A stretch of 64,000 nt of DNA from the NCBI GenBank assembly GCA_007922305.1, contig ML677333.1, positions 19,241,555-19,305,554 of the forward strand, read 5' to 3'. The DNA comes from Dermatemys mawii. Taxonomy: Eukaryota > Chordata > Testudines > Dermatemydidae. Made by a program: the position numbers and the translations under genes. The notes under the pieces are model-generated. The model did not search any database, was not told where the DNA came from, and saw nothing but the letters and a program-made list of their open reading frames with translations. This document shows, piece by piece, positions 12,325 to 23,774 of this stretch. The stretch's first letter is position 1; each line of letters opens with the position of its first letter.

Positions 12325-12440
12325 GCCTTAGGGATTAGTGTTAGACCTGCTCTTACTCAACATCTTCATTAATTATCTGAAAGCGGAGTAAACAGTATAT
12401 TAATTACATTCATAGATTAAACTAAATTGGGAGGAAAACT
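12325..12440 (+). mobile_element. CR1 LINE reverse-transcriptase fragment
   Basis: One frame reads LLNIFINYLK, matching the conserved LFNIFINDL segment before the catalytic box of CR1 reverse transcriptases. It is followed by degraded downstream sequence ('ctaaattgggagg' resembles the TKLGG coding). Stops and frameshifts occur. Only a short relic remains. Confidence 0.65.
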
Positions 12441-15284
12441 TCAGGATGGTCCAAAGTGTTTTAACTAGGAAAAATGGTACAAAATGGAAAGAATCTATTA
12501 GACTGTGAAAAACTGTCTCCCAAGGCAAATGGTGGAAGGCCATTCACCTCAGTAATTTAAAAATAAACAGACAAAACATTAAAGTGTGAGAAACAAGCCT
12601 TCATCAGATAAGGGACTGAAACAACTAGGAGTTGTTTTCACTCTGTTTTGTTTGATTTTTCCCATTCATTAAGACTGTAGATCTTGCATTTGTGTTAGTA
12701 TAAGAGAGCGAGCCATAAACTGTAGAAGGCTAAATTATCAACAGTGTGAATGATAAATAATACAAGCACAAACTTCAGTATACCTACGCAAATCCTGACC
12801 TGTATCTTCATATTCTATGCACAGAGTTAACATGCACAGACAAGAGTAGACACACGTTAGTGTGCATATTTTTAAAGGTTTACCACAATACATATTCTCA
12901 CCCCATTTCTATTTTATTATGTTTAAGTGGTATTTTTGGGAAGTGAATTCTAACAGGCAAACAGAATAGAAGTAGTGTTAGAGCATTCATTAAAATAGTA
13001 GCATTCAAATCCACTGCATTCTCAACTGAATTTTCAGGAGATATAATATGCAAACACATTTAGAAGCATACAGGTATTTTTTAGTATGATTGATTGCCCT
13101 GGGGCTTATGAATAGGGCATTATCTTTATCCTTAATGGCTAGAAATACAATTGCTGAAGTTTGCTTATTTTAATCCAATTATCCACCTTTATCTTCTATT
13201 ATATTCAGAGTAGTATTGTTTCAGCCAAAACAGTGAAACCTGCGCCTTGTGAGTGTACAGTTCATTAAAGCCAAACTTTATCAGATCATGTTCATTATCA
13301 CTCCATTTGTCCTGAGCAAACAACCCCTACAAGTCTTTAATCTCTGTTCCTGGGAACAAGCTTTTCTTGGCTTGCTTTTGCTTATTTACATATGAATCTT
13401 TTCTCCTATTCATTATATGATGAAAAGCTGATAGCTCACCCCTAAAAATGCACATAAAACATTTCCTGTATCATTGTTTTAGAGGTTCCAGAAGGAATAT
13501 TTTTAAGTAAAATGTGTGAATATGGAATTCTAATCTCTGACCATTTTTAATATACTAAAGAGGAATTAAAAGACCATCTACAATGCAACCTTCCATCAAG
13601 GTAAAGAAAAATTTGCTATGGCTAGGTAAGGCCATGTTATACAGAGCTTAATATGTGACTGCATGAACAAATGTATTCTATAGATTTTTAAAAGTCCAAT
13701 CCTCAATGTGTCATGTACTCTTAGAAATCCTTTCCATGGCTGTAGCTGCAATGTATGTGTGTATAAGAATGGGAAAGAAAACCGAGCCAGACTTCCTTTC
13801 TCTCAACGAGCCCAAGACCTGGTACCTGGTAGTCACAAAATCCCAACCCCCCTCCCCTTTTTTGGGCACGAACCAAAGCAGCAGGTCTTCCAACTCCAAG
13901 AGGCGGGTTGTGTGGAGAGAGGAGGAAGGAGAAAGTCAGGCCAGGCTCACCCAATCACCCCTTGGATTCTGCACATGGTTCTTGTAGTGCTTTCTTCCCC
14001 CAGTGGTAACTGGCCCTGTACTGCTGCCAGGTAATTTAGTAAATCCTGTAACCCAAATAGAATAGGTCTTTGCAGTGGTATTAAAGGTTCAAAGTCAAAT
14101 CCATCTGCTGATGTTTGAGTTTGATATAGTTTAACACAACAGAATTTGTTTTCACCCATATCTCTTTCTAAAAATCTTAGGAAATTACATTAACCCTACA
14201 TTAAAAGAAAGTTGTTTTAGTTGCATAGTCAATCATTTGAAAGTCAGGAAAGGCCAGTACAACTTTAAATTTTTGTGTTTGAATTATCATACAGTGTTTA
14301 AGTACATTATCAAGATACTATTGTTTTCCATGGCATGCTTACCTATTTAATGCAGAGTTTAACATGTACAAAGACAGAATTAAGGATGAACTGTATCTTG
14401 TAAGGTTCTTCTACGTGTGCCATTTCCTAACTTTCAAGTATTTTTCTCTGCAACCAAAATAATATTATTTTAACATATTTTAATAAGAAAAGAACAAAAA
14501 CCACAACTGAGCAGTTTTTGCCTAGCATATTGACTTTAAATATGGATCTATCATCATGTTTGATTTCAATTTCTTAATTTCTCTCCCAAAATGCAACAAT
14601 TCCTTTTGATTTTATAGTGAAACACTGTTAGTAAATTTAACTCCTTCATCTTGTCCATTTCTTCTGGGAGAGGGTGGTTATCTGAGACATAGCTACAAAT
14701 GGTATTAACATTGTTTCAACTTGTATTGTAGACAAAGTTTTAAAGAATGGGTGGATATATACTGTAGAATTTTGAGAAGCCAGAAAGAGGAGATGTGATT
14801 GCTGTGTACTAATGGCTCAAAGGCTGTAATTAAAAAAAGAAAAAGGGGGTGATTCATAATTTAAGAGAGTTAGAATGGGATGATGATGTAGAAACAGCCT
14901 CAAACAGAAAAAATAAAATAAAAGTACAGAATCTTTAAAAATAAGACTTGTGAAATTTTAAAAAATGCTCAGGGAAGTAATCAAGGCATAACCTCTGCAG
15001 AAAACAGATGCAACACTTAGGACAGAATATATAAACAATAGTTTCTGTTCTATTTCAGGGGCTGAAATTAATGAAACAAACAAGGTTAATTTCAGCTATG
15101 AATTTTTTTTACATTATACTTAATAATTAAGCTTGCTTTTGGGAAATTAATACATTTGATGGAATTTAGTCTGATTACAGAATTTCAAAATTTGCTCTCT
15201 GTTCACTTTAATTAGGAATTCACCTGACCGAAACATATGAAATAATCTTAAAATTCTTAAATGTAAGAACATTTATCTACACTA

Positions 15285-15560
15285 AGGTCACGTCTACACA
15301 TGAAAGGCTTTGCCAGTAAAGCTATACCAGCATTGATCTCCTAGCGTGGATGCATCTTATATCAACAGGCAAAACTGCTTGTATGGTTTACTCCAGGTCC
15401 TTGCCCCCCACTCCAGGTGAAATAAGCTATACTGGTAAAAATGCGTTGAGTTTTTCAGGTAATAATGTGCCTACACTAGGACCTTTTATCATCACTCCAT
15501 GTCTGTCAAAAATCATACCTCATTGATAGAGCTATTCAGGCAAAAATTGGTAGGATAGAC
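15285..15560. mobile_element. MITE with 'gtctacaca' terminus
   Basis: Begins near ggtcacgtctacacatgaaag. It contains 'gctataccagcattgat' and the mirrored 'agctatactggtaaaaatg', then 'gtgcctacactagg'. This is an internal inverted-repeat layout like other MITEs in the window. Confidence 0.5.
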
Positions 15561-16269
15561 TTAATTTAAAAGAGACCCTGGCATTTACTCCAGCGTAATA
15601 GTTACAGTGATAGATATAATACCTACTATTTATAAAAATATAATTAGGAAAGCAGGACCTGGGGAATAAACCAAGCATTAAAAAAAATAAATATATTAAC
15701 TAAGTATGATTTTCTTGGCAAGAGGAAATCTCGGAGAACAAACCTGGTCATTTTATTCTAACTATGGTTTATCTCTTCTTGCTTACTACTTTTCCCCCCA
15801 CTGATACCACTCAATATGTAGTTTTATAGCTTTTATTTCTTTACTGTCCCAAGATTATTATAGTGTTAAGATGTTCACACATAAACTTATTGAGAGGAGA
15901 ATTGTATGAATTTGTAATGCTGTGAGCCTTATTTCACACAGTATTGTTGAAACGGAAGGGAAAAAGCAATTTCTGTAAGACAATAATAAGCTCTGACCTT
16001 ACACTAATACGAAATAAAGCTTGTAAATCATATATAAATTCCTAGAGCAAGCCTGTAGAGTAAGTCTTCAGCCAGACTACCTCAGGAGGTAATTGCATCA
16101 GATTTCACAAACCAAGTAGGATCAGCCCTGCTGAGTATCTGGATGGGAAGCCCTTAAAAATAGATTAAATAGCCAGTGATGTTATTGATTCAGTAAGTTT
16201 AACTCTTCCCACGATTCAGTACTGAACTAGTGCCCTAGCATGATGTAGGGAGTAATATGTCTACAGTAC

Positions 16270-16585
16270 AATGAAATACCTGCAGCTGGCCCATATCACC
16301 TGAATGAGTCTTGCGGGACTCAGGCTAAGAAGCTGTTTAATTGTGGTATAAATGTTCTGGGACTAAGGTGACCAGACATCCTGATATTTCTCTTCCATAA
16401 GCAACTATAACCTTCCCTTCCCCTGTACAAAATATTCCTGATTTTTCACACTTGCCATCTGGTCACTCTATCTGGGACCCAACCCCGACCATGGGGTCCC
16501 AGGGTGACCTGAGCTCCACAAGCCCAAGTAGCTGATGGGTAGCCAGTCATGGATATTTAACTGCAGTGTGGACATACCCTATGTT
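16270..16585. mobile_element. MITE interrupted by a 107-bp hAT element
   Basis: The left part to 16363 ('cagctggccca', 'actcaggctaagaagctgttt') and the right part from 16471 ('tctgggaccc', 'gacctgagctc', 'gcagtgtggacatacc') form one MITE of the family at 11169. Removing 16364-16478 restores a continuous 'tctgggaccc'. Confidence 0.65.
16364..16470. mobile_element. 107-bp hAT element with perfect 8-bp target duplication
   Basis: Termini taaggtgaccag and ctggtcactcta are inverted repeats. The exact direct repeat tctgggac flanks it at 16356-16363 and 16471-16478. It belongs to the same family as 3133-3252 (shared 'gaccagac' start and 'ctggtca' end). Confidence 0.88.
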
Positions 16586-16697
16586 CCTAGGATGAACATT
16601 GATATTGGAGAGAAAATAGTTGTAAAGCCAAGTTCCTTACTCACAACTATTTCTGCTCATTGAAAATCCTTTATCCCTTTATCCCAGTAGAGAGGAT

Positions 16698-17455
16698 ATG
16701 TCTCTACTGCCCCACAATTCACACTATAGGGGTTTGAATAGTAGTGCTCATCAAAATGTTGCACTGTAACTCCCATACGGGGATACCATGAACTAAAAGA
16801 TTCTGAGTTTGCGTTAGTTGTTTCTTGTTTGCAGAGGATTACATTAATGTGAACTAGGAATCTTTCAGTTCACACCCATAGTGTCTGCACAAGGGTACTT
16901 ACAGCACTTTGGTGTGCACTGCTATTAACCACCCTGTGGCAGGGCAGGGGTAAGAACCCCTAGAATGCCCTGCCTCTGTAAGATAAACCCTGCTTGCTGG
17001 CAGGAGGCCCAAGGGCAATGGCTGGCCGTAGTCGGCAGGAGGCCCAGCTGGAAGCCCTAATGAGGGCTAGCTCACAGAGCTAGGCTGGGCTAAAGGGCTA
17101 CAGTTGCAGCTGGGAGCTGTGAGGGCTATAAAAACCCTGACTCTTGGTCAGTTTGGGGGATGCCAGGCAGGGAACAGGAGGCTGCAGTATTCTCTTCTGG
17201 CTGCTAGCAGGGTGCCTCAGGGGCTTGGAGACTGTGCGGTAACTGTCGAGGGATTCGGGGGAGCACGGTTTATAGCACTGAAGCCACAAAAATAAGCACT
17301 GTAAATAAAGGACACGTGGGTGAAACACTCAGAAAAGGTGTCAAGACCTTTACTGAGACCAGTCAGAACACAGGACCGGTGCAGACGCTGTGACACGCCC
17401 CCACTGCTCACTCTGGTAGTCTAAACTGTGGGGCAATGTACACAAGCTCTCAGTG
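16698..17455. mobile_element. MITE interrupted by a solo LTR
   Basis: The left part ('gatatgtctctactgccc', 'tcagttcacaccc', 'cagcactttggtg') and the right part ('gtctaaactgtggggcaatgtac') make one MITE when 16935-17395 is excised, and match 2290-2425. The right junction has extra bases ('ccactgctcactctgg'), so its exact boundary is unclear. Confidence 0.6.
16935..17395 (+). mobile_element. Solo LTR, 461 bp (ERV family shared with 19805-20268)
   Basis: The element begins tgtggcagggcagg and ends gctgtgaca, the TG...CA structure of retroviral LTRs. It carries a TATA-like box at 17126-17134 and an AATAAA signal at 17304-17309, in the order expected for U3, R and U5 on the plus strand. Flanks caccc and cgccc suggest a 5-bp duplication (4/5). 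The element at 19805-20268 has the same ends, length and signals in the opposite orientation. No retroviral coding sequence lies between or beside them. Confidence 0.8.
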
Positions 17456-17824
17456 TTGTGGCCTAATTCCGACATGAGTAATTACTTAAATTTCTGATTT
17501 AATTTTGTTGGGAATTCCAATTAGAGGTGATGGTGTTCTTCACTTCCTGTCCTAAATTACTGTTAACATATGTATATACACCCTTTTTTTTTTTTTTAAA
17601 GGAAAACAGCAACCTTTTCTTTTGAGGAGAATAGAGAAACATTATTTTTCTACCTTTAATTCAAATCCATTCTGTGGAGAGGGCCATAATTTATTTTTAA
17701 TTATGGCCTGTGGACTGGGGTATAAATTTACTCATGCCAGTAGACAGACTGCAAAGAGAGCAAGGATGCATTACAGCATTTATGTAGTAACTAAACTTTA
17801 AGTTATCAATCTTTATTCAGAATA

Positions 17825-18256
17825 GGGCTGGTCCAAAAATGACTTTTTTCCCCACACAGAAATTTGCCAAAACAATGACAAAATGTTCATTTTTGTCAAA
17901 ATTCCATGGAAAATTTTGAGTTTTTTTCATTAAAACATTACAGAATGGCTGAAAATTGGAGTTCTAGTGTGTCATTCTGTTCTTTTGTGTATCACTGAAT
18001 CCCTGCTCCTGAATCCTGGTGAATAACAGGAGATGTAGAGTAGCTGGGAATCCCAGACAGAGGAGGAAAGGAACATGAAAAGCAAACTACAATCCCCATG
18101 AGGAATTACAACTCACATTTTCAGACAAAACACTTCTGGTTTCAGCAGAAATATTTCAACACAAAAATTAAAATTAGCCATGGAAAGCATGGTTGGAGTA
18201 GGGGAAGGGGGTGAGTTGAAAACCTAATTTTTCATTAAAAGTAAGTAGACCAGCCT
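17825..18256. mobile_element. MITE with gggctggtc inverted termini
   Basis: The left end gggctggtcc and the right end gaccagcc are inverted. The interior is rich in 'aaaatt' and 'ttttcat' words with loose mirror symmetry, and the centre (about 17980-18120) is less repetitive. No target duplication was resolved. Confidence 0.5.
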
Positions 18257-19412
18257 TGGTTCATAACTTTATTGGCACATTTACCATGTTGCAGTAGGAA
18301 AATATATTCCCTTTTAGAATCACCACTATTAATGGCTCTTCTGTCCTCATCTTCCTTTATGTTTGTCTGTCTTTCTTACCACTGCATTCCAATACAGCAA
18401 TTCACAAATTCACTCCTTCTGGCTACCATCCTATCCATTTCCACATTCCATCTTCTAAAATGATCAGTAATTATATACTTAATTCCAACATCCAAAGTGT
18501 TACCAGTAAGCTTCAAAGTTAATATTCCAGTGAAATTAATTGGATGCAAGGCAGTTCATACCTCTCTGAACTATTATTTCAGGCTGTCTGCAAATGCAGG
18601 CAGACAATCCTACATCATTTTGACTTGGTTAGTTTTCAGCATGTTCTTCACTACTATGGGGTTGCTAGATTTTTTTTAATGAAAACTTAGATTCCAAATT
18701 CTGCATGTCATGCCAGCTCCCAAAATTAAAAAAAAAAATGCTTCAAGAGGAGCGGATCTGTCCCACAGACAAATATTTGCCACCTCTGATTTAGCTGCTC
18801 AATTTCCCTTTCCAGATGATGCAAAGACATGAGCAAACTACTTGTCATCAGAGTTCCCTATAAAAATGCTTACTTTCCCCAGATGGCTAATTCTGAACAA
18901 GATTTTTCAAGGAAAACTAATACATCTGGAATATAAGTAATGTTTTAATATTCTCACAGGGATCTGTATTAACAAGGATAAGTATAGTTTTTGTGTAAAC
19001 AAATATAGTTCTCTATGAAACAAAAAAGATAAAATGAGACAAACATAAAGGTCCAGATGGGACCTGGGATCAAAAGGTGAAGTGAACATTTCAGAATTCT
19101 ACTTAAAACATCTCAAAGTCCCATGATAAAAGCCCATATAAGGAATTAGAATTCATTCAGAGCTCTTGGCCTGGATAGTTTCATTAGAAGAAGATTTCTG
19201 ACATCTGTTGAAAAATTTGAAAGCAACTCCAACCTAATGGAAGAGACAGACAAGAAGAGATGGTACTGTAATAATTCTTTGGGTCTCTGGCCAATATTAC
19301 CTCATTTTTCAGAGGGCCTATAGGTATGCAGAACTCAACCACTCCTTCAAGTACTGGGTGCTTATCCTGACTCGGACAATGAACAATGCGGAGGTCAAAA
19401 CAGTGGGAGACT

Positions 19413-19660
19413 AAGTCCTGGCCTACACTGGGGAAGGAGGAAGAATTGACTGAAGATACGCAACTTCAGCTATGGGAATAGCGTAGCTGAAGTCAACGTA
19501 TTTAGGTTGACTTACCGTGGCATCTTTACAGCACTGACTCAACTGCTGCTGCTCCCCCGTCAATCCTGGAATCAACGGGAAAGTGCTTGGGGAATCGTGT
19601 CTAGACTAGACGTAATAAATCGACTCTTGAAAGATCGATCGCTACCCGCTGATCTGCCCT
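19413..19660 (+). mobile_element. MITE family A, copy 1 (central hairpin)
   Basis: Starts with ctggcctacact and contains the central hairpin acttcagctatggg / tagcgtagctgaagt at about 19460-19492. It then has 'ttaggttgactta' and the 'aatcgact' and 'cgctacccgctga' end. Three other copies occur in the window. Confidence 0.75.
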
Positions 19661-19804
19661 AAGTGAGCTGGTAGGAGCCCTGGGGTCAGGGAATTTTCCC
19701 TTGCTCTAATATTCACTGGATGTTGATAGGTCTGCAGTGCCTGTAGAGCTTTGTCATATTTAAGCACTTTTCTCCCTAAGTAGCGACTTTTTACTATAGG
19801 CACT

Positions 19805-20268
19805 TGTCACAGGTTTCCTCCTTATCTCCCCTGTGCCCTCTCTTCAGGCTGTCAAAATAAGAATCCTCATGCCCTCTTCCAGTGTTTCACCCTTGTGCTT
19901 TTATTTACAGTGTAACAGAGTGAGCTCTTTCATCTCCCAACAGTCATCCCCTCTCTAACCCGTTCCAGGGTCTCCTGGCCCTTGAGTCTCCCTTCCTGTA
20001 GTGGGGAGACAGAGCAGTAGCCTCCTGTCCCCTCCCAGGCTAGCTTCCCAACTGAGTTCTGCTCAGGGCTTCTCTAGCCCTCTCAGTCTTCAGCCCCAGC
20101 TGTGGCTGCTTAGCTCAGCCTATTGCAGTGAGCTAGCCTCGTTAGGACACACAGCTAGGCTCCCTGCTGACTGCTTTGAGCCACGGCACCTGGCCTCTCT
20201 GCCAGAAAACAGGGCTTAGCCCACAGTTTAGCAGGGCATTCAAGGGGTTTTACTCCTGCCCTGTCACA
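19805..20268 (-). mobile_element. Solo LTR, 464 bp, with perfect 5-bp target duplication
   Basis: On the minus strand it begins tgtgacagggcagg and ends cctgtgaca. The direct repeat gcact flanks it at 19800-19804 and 20269-20273. A minus-strand AATAAA lies at 19900-19905. The 5' 40 bases are clearly the same family as 16935-17395. A recombined solo LTR with no internal genes is the simplest reading. Confidence 0.87.
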
Positions 20269-22336
20269 GCACTCAAAAGGTTTTCTGATACCGGTAGACT
20301 GGTGGCATGAGCTTCTACTGAAGTTTGGCATGTTTAGGTTTCTTTAATATATACAATTAGGGAGTTGAGAGGAAAGAAATTCAGATAACAGGATCCTAGG
20401 CCTTACCATTTTTTGCATGAGTGCAGCTATTTGAATGTTCCTAAAGTAGAGACTGTTCTACCATGTTTCTGAAGTGGAGCTAGAGAAATTTGGAATCTGT
20501 CTCAGCCTCTAAGGATGGAAGCCTCCAATGCAAACCTAATGGAGAAACAGCTAGATATGGTGCCTAAACTGAGTTTGCAAGAATGCCTTCCCAATGTCTG
20601 TTCTCACCACAATGAATGTCAGGAGATCAGTTACAAAAGGAATATAAACTCGGTTCTATAGAAATTCAGACAACCAGATCCTCTTCATTTGATCTTATCT
20701 TTACGGGGCAAGAAAAAACTCTAAGATAGAAATGGCTGTGTCTGTATTTCTCAGCATTTCTCAGATACCCACCATGTTCCACCTTAAAAGAAGTGCCATG
20801 TCAATGGCGACCAAAAGGAGAGCAGAGTAGTATTTGAAAAATCTATCTTAACAGCAGTTGGGGATCCTTTGAGATCAAAGACTGTACTGCATACAAATAC
20901 AATATATTTCTATTTATTATTTGAAATATATACTTCACAACTACATCTTGTAAGTTCCATCTTTTTTTGTTTGTTTATTTTTCTGTTGCAACAGAAAAAG
21001 AGGCAAGTATTAAGCAGCAAAAACAACAATTACACTTGTGAGTGCTTATGTCTACAGCTCCCCGAAAAACAGTGCCACCTGCCAGGAATAAGTAATGCTC
21101 CATTAAAACTCAGAGTAACTCTTAATTATAATAACAAAAATGCAGTCTTTCTAGGTGGAACGTTGAAATAGGCTGGTTATGCTCTGTACATTTTCTACAT
21201 ATGCTCTCTGTAGAAGCCAAGGGAAATTTTCAAGCCTAACAACACTTTTAAAACAATTACAATGTTTTATAGGTAAAAAATAAATGGTCAGCTGTGGTTT
21301 TCTAATAAACAGGTGAAGAACTGAACCTTTACATTGCTGTAAGTTTCTAAATCCATTACTTTGCATAAAAAAGGAAAAAGGAAAAAATGAAAAAAAAAAA
21401 AGAACCGTAATACTCTAAAACACACAGGTTAGCTCCAATATGGACATGATTAATATCACAGGTCAAAAGCTTATTGAACTGAATAATGTGACACCATATC
21501 AAATAAAGTTATGAATATTGAAAATTGTATAAGGAAATAAAAGGAAGGTAGTCAGACATCTTCAATCTTTCCTCTTGAAGGATAGATGTCACTGGATTTC
21601 CATTAGATCCCATTATCTACCTTAACAGAATGCAAGAAAGGGAAAGAAAACTATAGGAATGAAAACTGGGAAACAGATGACAAACTGAAGGGAAATCAGA
21701 AACAGGAGAAAAATGTGCATTAAATGAGTTACAAAAAAGGAAGCGATATAATAGGAAATATTCTAAAATAGAATAAAAGGTCTTGGATTCAAAAAGGGAT
21801 GAAAAATTAGAACATTTACAAGACCAAAAATAGCACTTTTTGAAGTTGTATGTCTATTACCAAAGGATTCTATCAAATATCTTTTACTGATACATAGCAC
21901 TTCATCGCTAAGCCACCCCACTATCCATATTTTGTCCTTCAATCAAAAATGCTGTCCCATGTCTGACCATTCTCCTATCCAAACACATCCTGATGCACCT
22001 GCTTCCAGACTTAGTTAGTTTCTTTCTAGCAGCTTAGAAAGTTTGTTGAAGTAGCGACTGCCTTAGAATGCTGATCTAAAAGCGAAGATCCAACCTCCAA
22101 GTTCCAAACTTTCACTGCCTTCACTAAGATTCTGCCTGGTACTAGACACACCTAATTGACTAAAGCAGTCTGAATGGCACAGGTACAAATCCCTCTACAT
22201 GGGAAAATTCTCATACATGAGAAATATCCCTGTGCAACATAAATTAGACACAGTCAGAGGTTGAAATATCTAAAGTGTTTGGAACAAACTGATGACTGAA
22301 GTCACTGTGATTCACTAGCCTTTAGTATTAATTGTA

Positions 22337-22690
22337 AATTCATAGATTTTAAGGGTAGGAGAAAAAAAACATTACAATCATCTAGTCTCTGCTCCTGCAT
22401 AACACAGACCACAGAACCTCACCCAGTAATTTTTGCATCAAGCCCACTGCTTCTATCTAGGAACTTTTCTAAAAGATTTTCTGTAGTTTAATCTTGATGT
22501 AAAGACATCAAGTGATAGAGAATCCACCACATCCTTGGGTGTAAGCTGTTCCATTGTTTAATCACCTTCACTGTTAAATATTTGCACCTTATTTCTAGTC
22601 TGAATTTGTCTAACTTCAAGTTCCAGTCACTAGATCATTTTCTGCTTTTGTCTATGAGATTAATGTAATTAATTACCCTCACTGTCAAAA
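22337..22690 (-). mobile_element. CR1 LINE 3' end
   Basis: Read on the minus strand, this is the CR1 C-terminal tail and 3' UTR. The plus strand starts with 'ttcatagatttt' (complement of the CR1 terminal motif), then 'catctagtct', 'agaacctcacccagtaatt' and 'agagaatccaccacatcc' (complement of the VVESPS coding near the ORF end). It is 5'-truncated and decayed. Confidence 0.8.
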
Positions 22691-23016
22691 CATAATAATT
22701 ACTGAGTCTAATAAAATATGCAAATTATCATTAAAATAATCAGCAACATCAGAGGGGACTGGGGAATAGCTAATGCTGTACCTGTCTATAAAATGGCACA
22801 CAGGTATGTAGCTTCCTTGCCATGTTGTGCGCTTTACAGAAGCAGTGCTCAGAAGTGCCCACAAGCAGACAGATGGTCAGCATCAGAGACAGTGGCTCAA
22901 AAATAAAATTTAAACTCCCTGCCTAATCTGTGTGCTTGAGACCCATATAGTCAGTGGTGGCTGGGACAGAGAAGAGAAAGAGGAGTTATTTGTCCAGAAT
23001 GACTGACACCTGGGAT

Positions 23017-23300
23017 ATGTCTACACTGTAGATGAAGCCAAGGCTCTGACTCAAGTTTGAGCCCAAAGACCCCTTTTCATTCGCACACATCAGTCTGACT
23101 GAAGTCAGCAAGCACTCTGGACCCAGGTCCTAGGGCCCTACTATGGGGTAGGTCCTGCTGTGATTCTGGTCCAAGCCTTGTCAGTGTGGCGGCAGCTCAA
23201 GCAGCAGACCCAAGTAAGAAGCTGGAGCATGGATGCATTACCATGACTGAGTGACCCGGGTACAGCAATTGTAAGCCCAGGTTTACAATGTAGTGTGGAT
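23017..23300. mobile_element. MITE with gtctacact / tacaatgtagtgt termini
   Basis: Begins ggatatgtctacactgtag and ends near tttacaatgtagtgtgga. The interior contains paired phrases such as 'gactcaagtttgagccc' and 'cagcagacccaag'. It is in the same broad group as the element at 11169. Confidence 0.55.
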
Positions 23301-23757
23301 CCTCAAGCACAGGCTTGGAAGCAACAAGCCCAGGTCTCAAAGACCTGGATTTTCAAGGCTGTGTACACTATCACCTGCATATGGCTTGGATATTTGCATC
23401 CAGCCCAGACTAGCACAAAAGTATATCATTTGGGGGAAGGTAAGAAATTCAGCTTCCAACAGCACAAAGAGACACAGGCCCACATGTTTCTCTCTGACAG
23501 GACCTACTCCACTCCAGAGGGGATCAGCCTGCTGGCAGTGTGACATCACAACACTGAGTAACACCTATAATACCCTTAGTTAAGAAAGGACTCTGGAGTG
23601 AATTAAGACCTGGTCTATGTGTATATGTACAAGTAAAGGAGTTAAACAACTGTACCAGTCCTGCTCCCTACCACACCCAAGCAATAACCAGGTCTGCAAC
23701 ATTTATTTGTTTATTCTTTGCAAAAATATTTATTTTAAATCAGTCCCACAGTGTTCC

Positions 23758-23774
23758 ACCACACACACACACAG
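23758..23774. repeat. Short CA microsatellite
   Basis: A 17-base run of CA repeats inside unassigned intron sequence. Confidence 0.8.
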
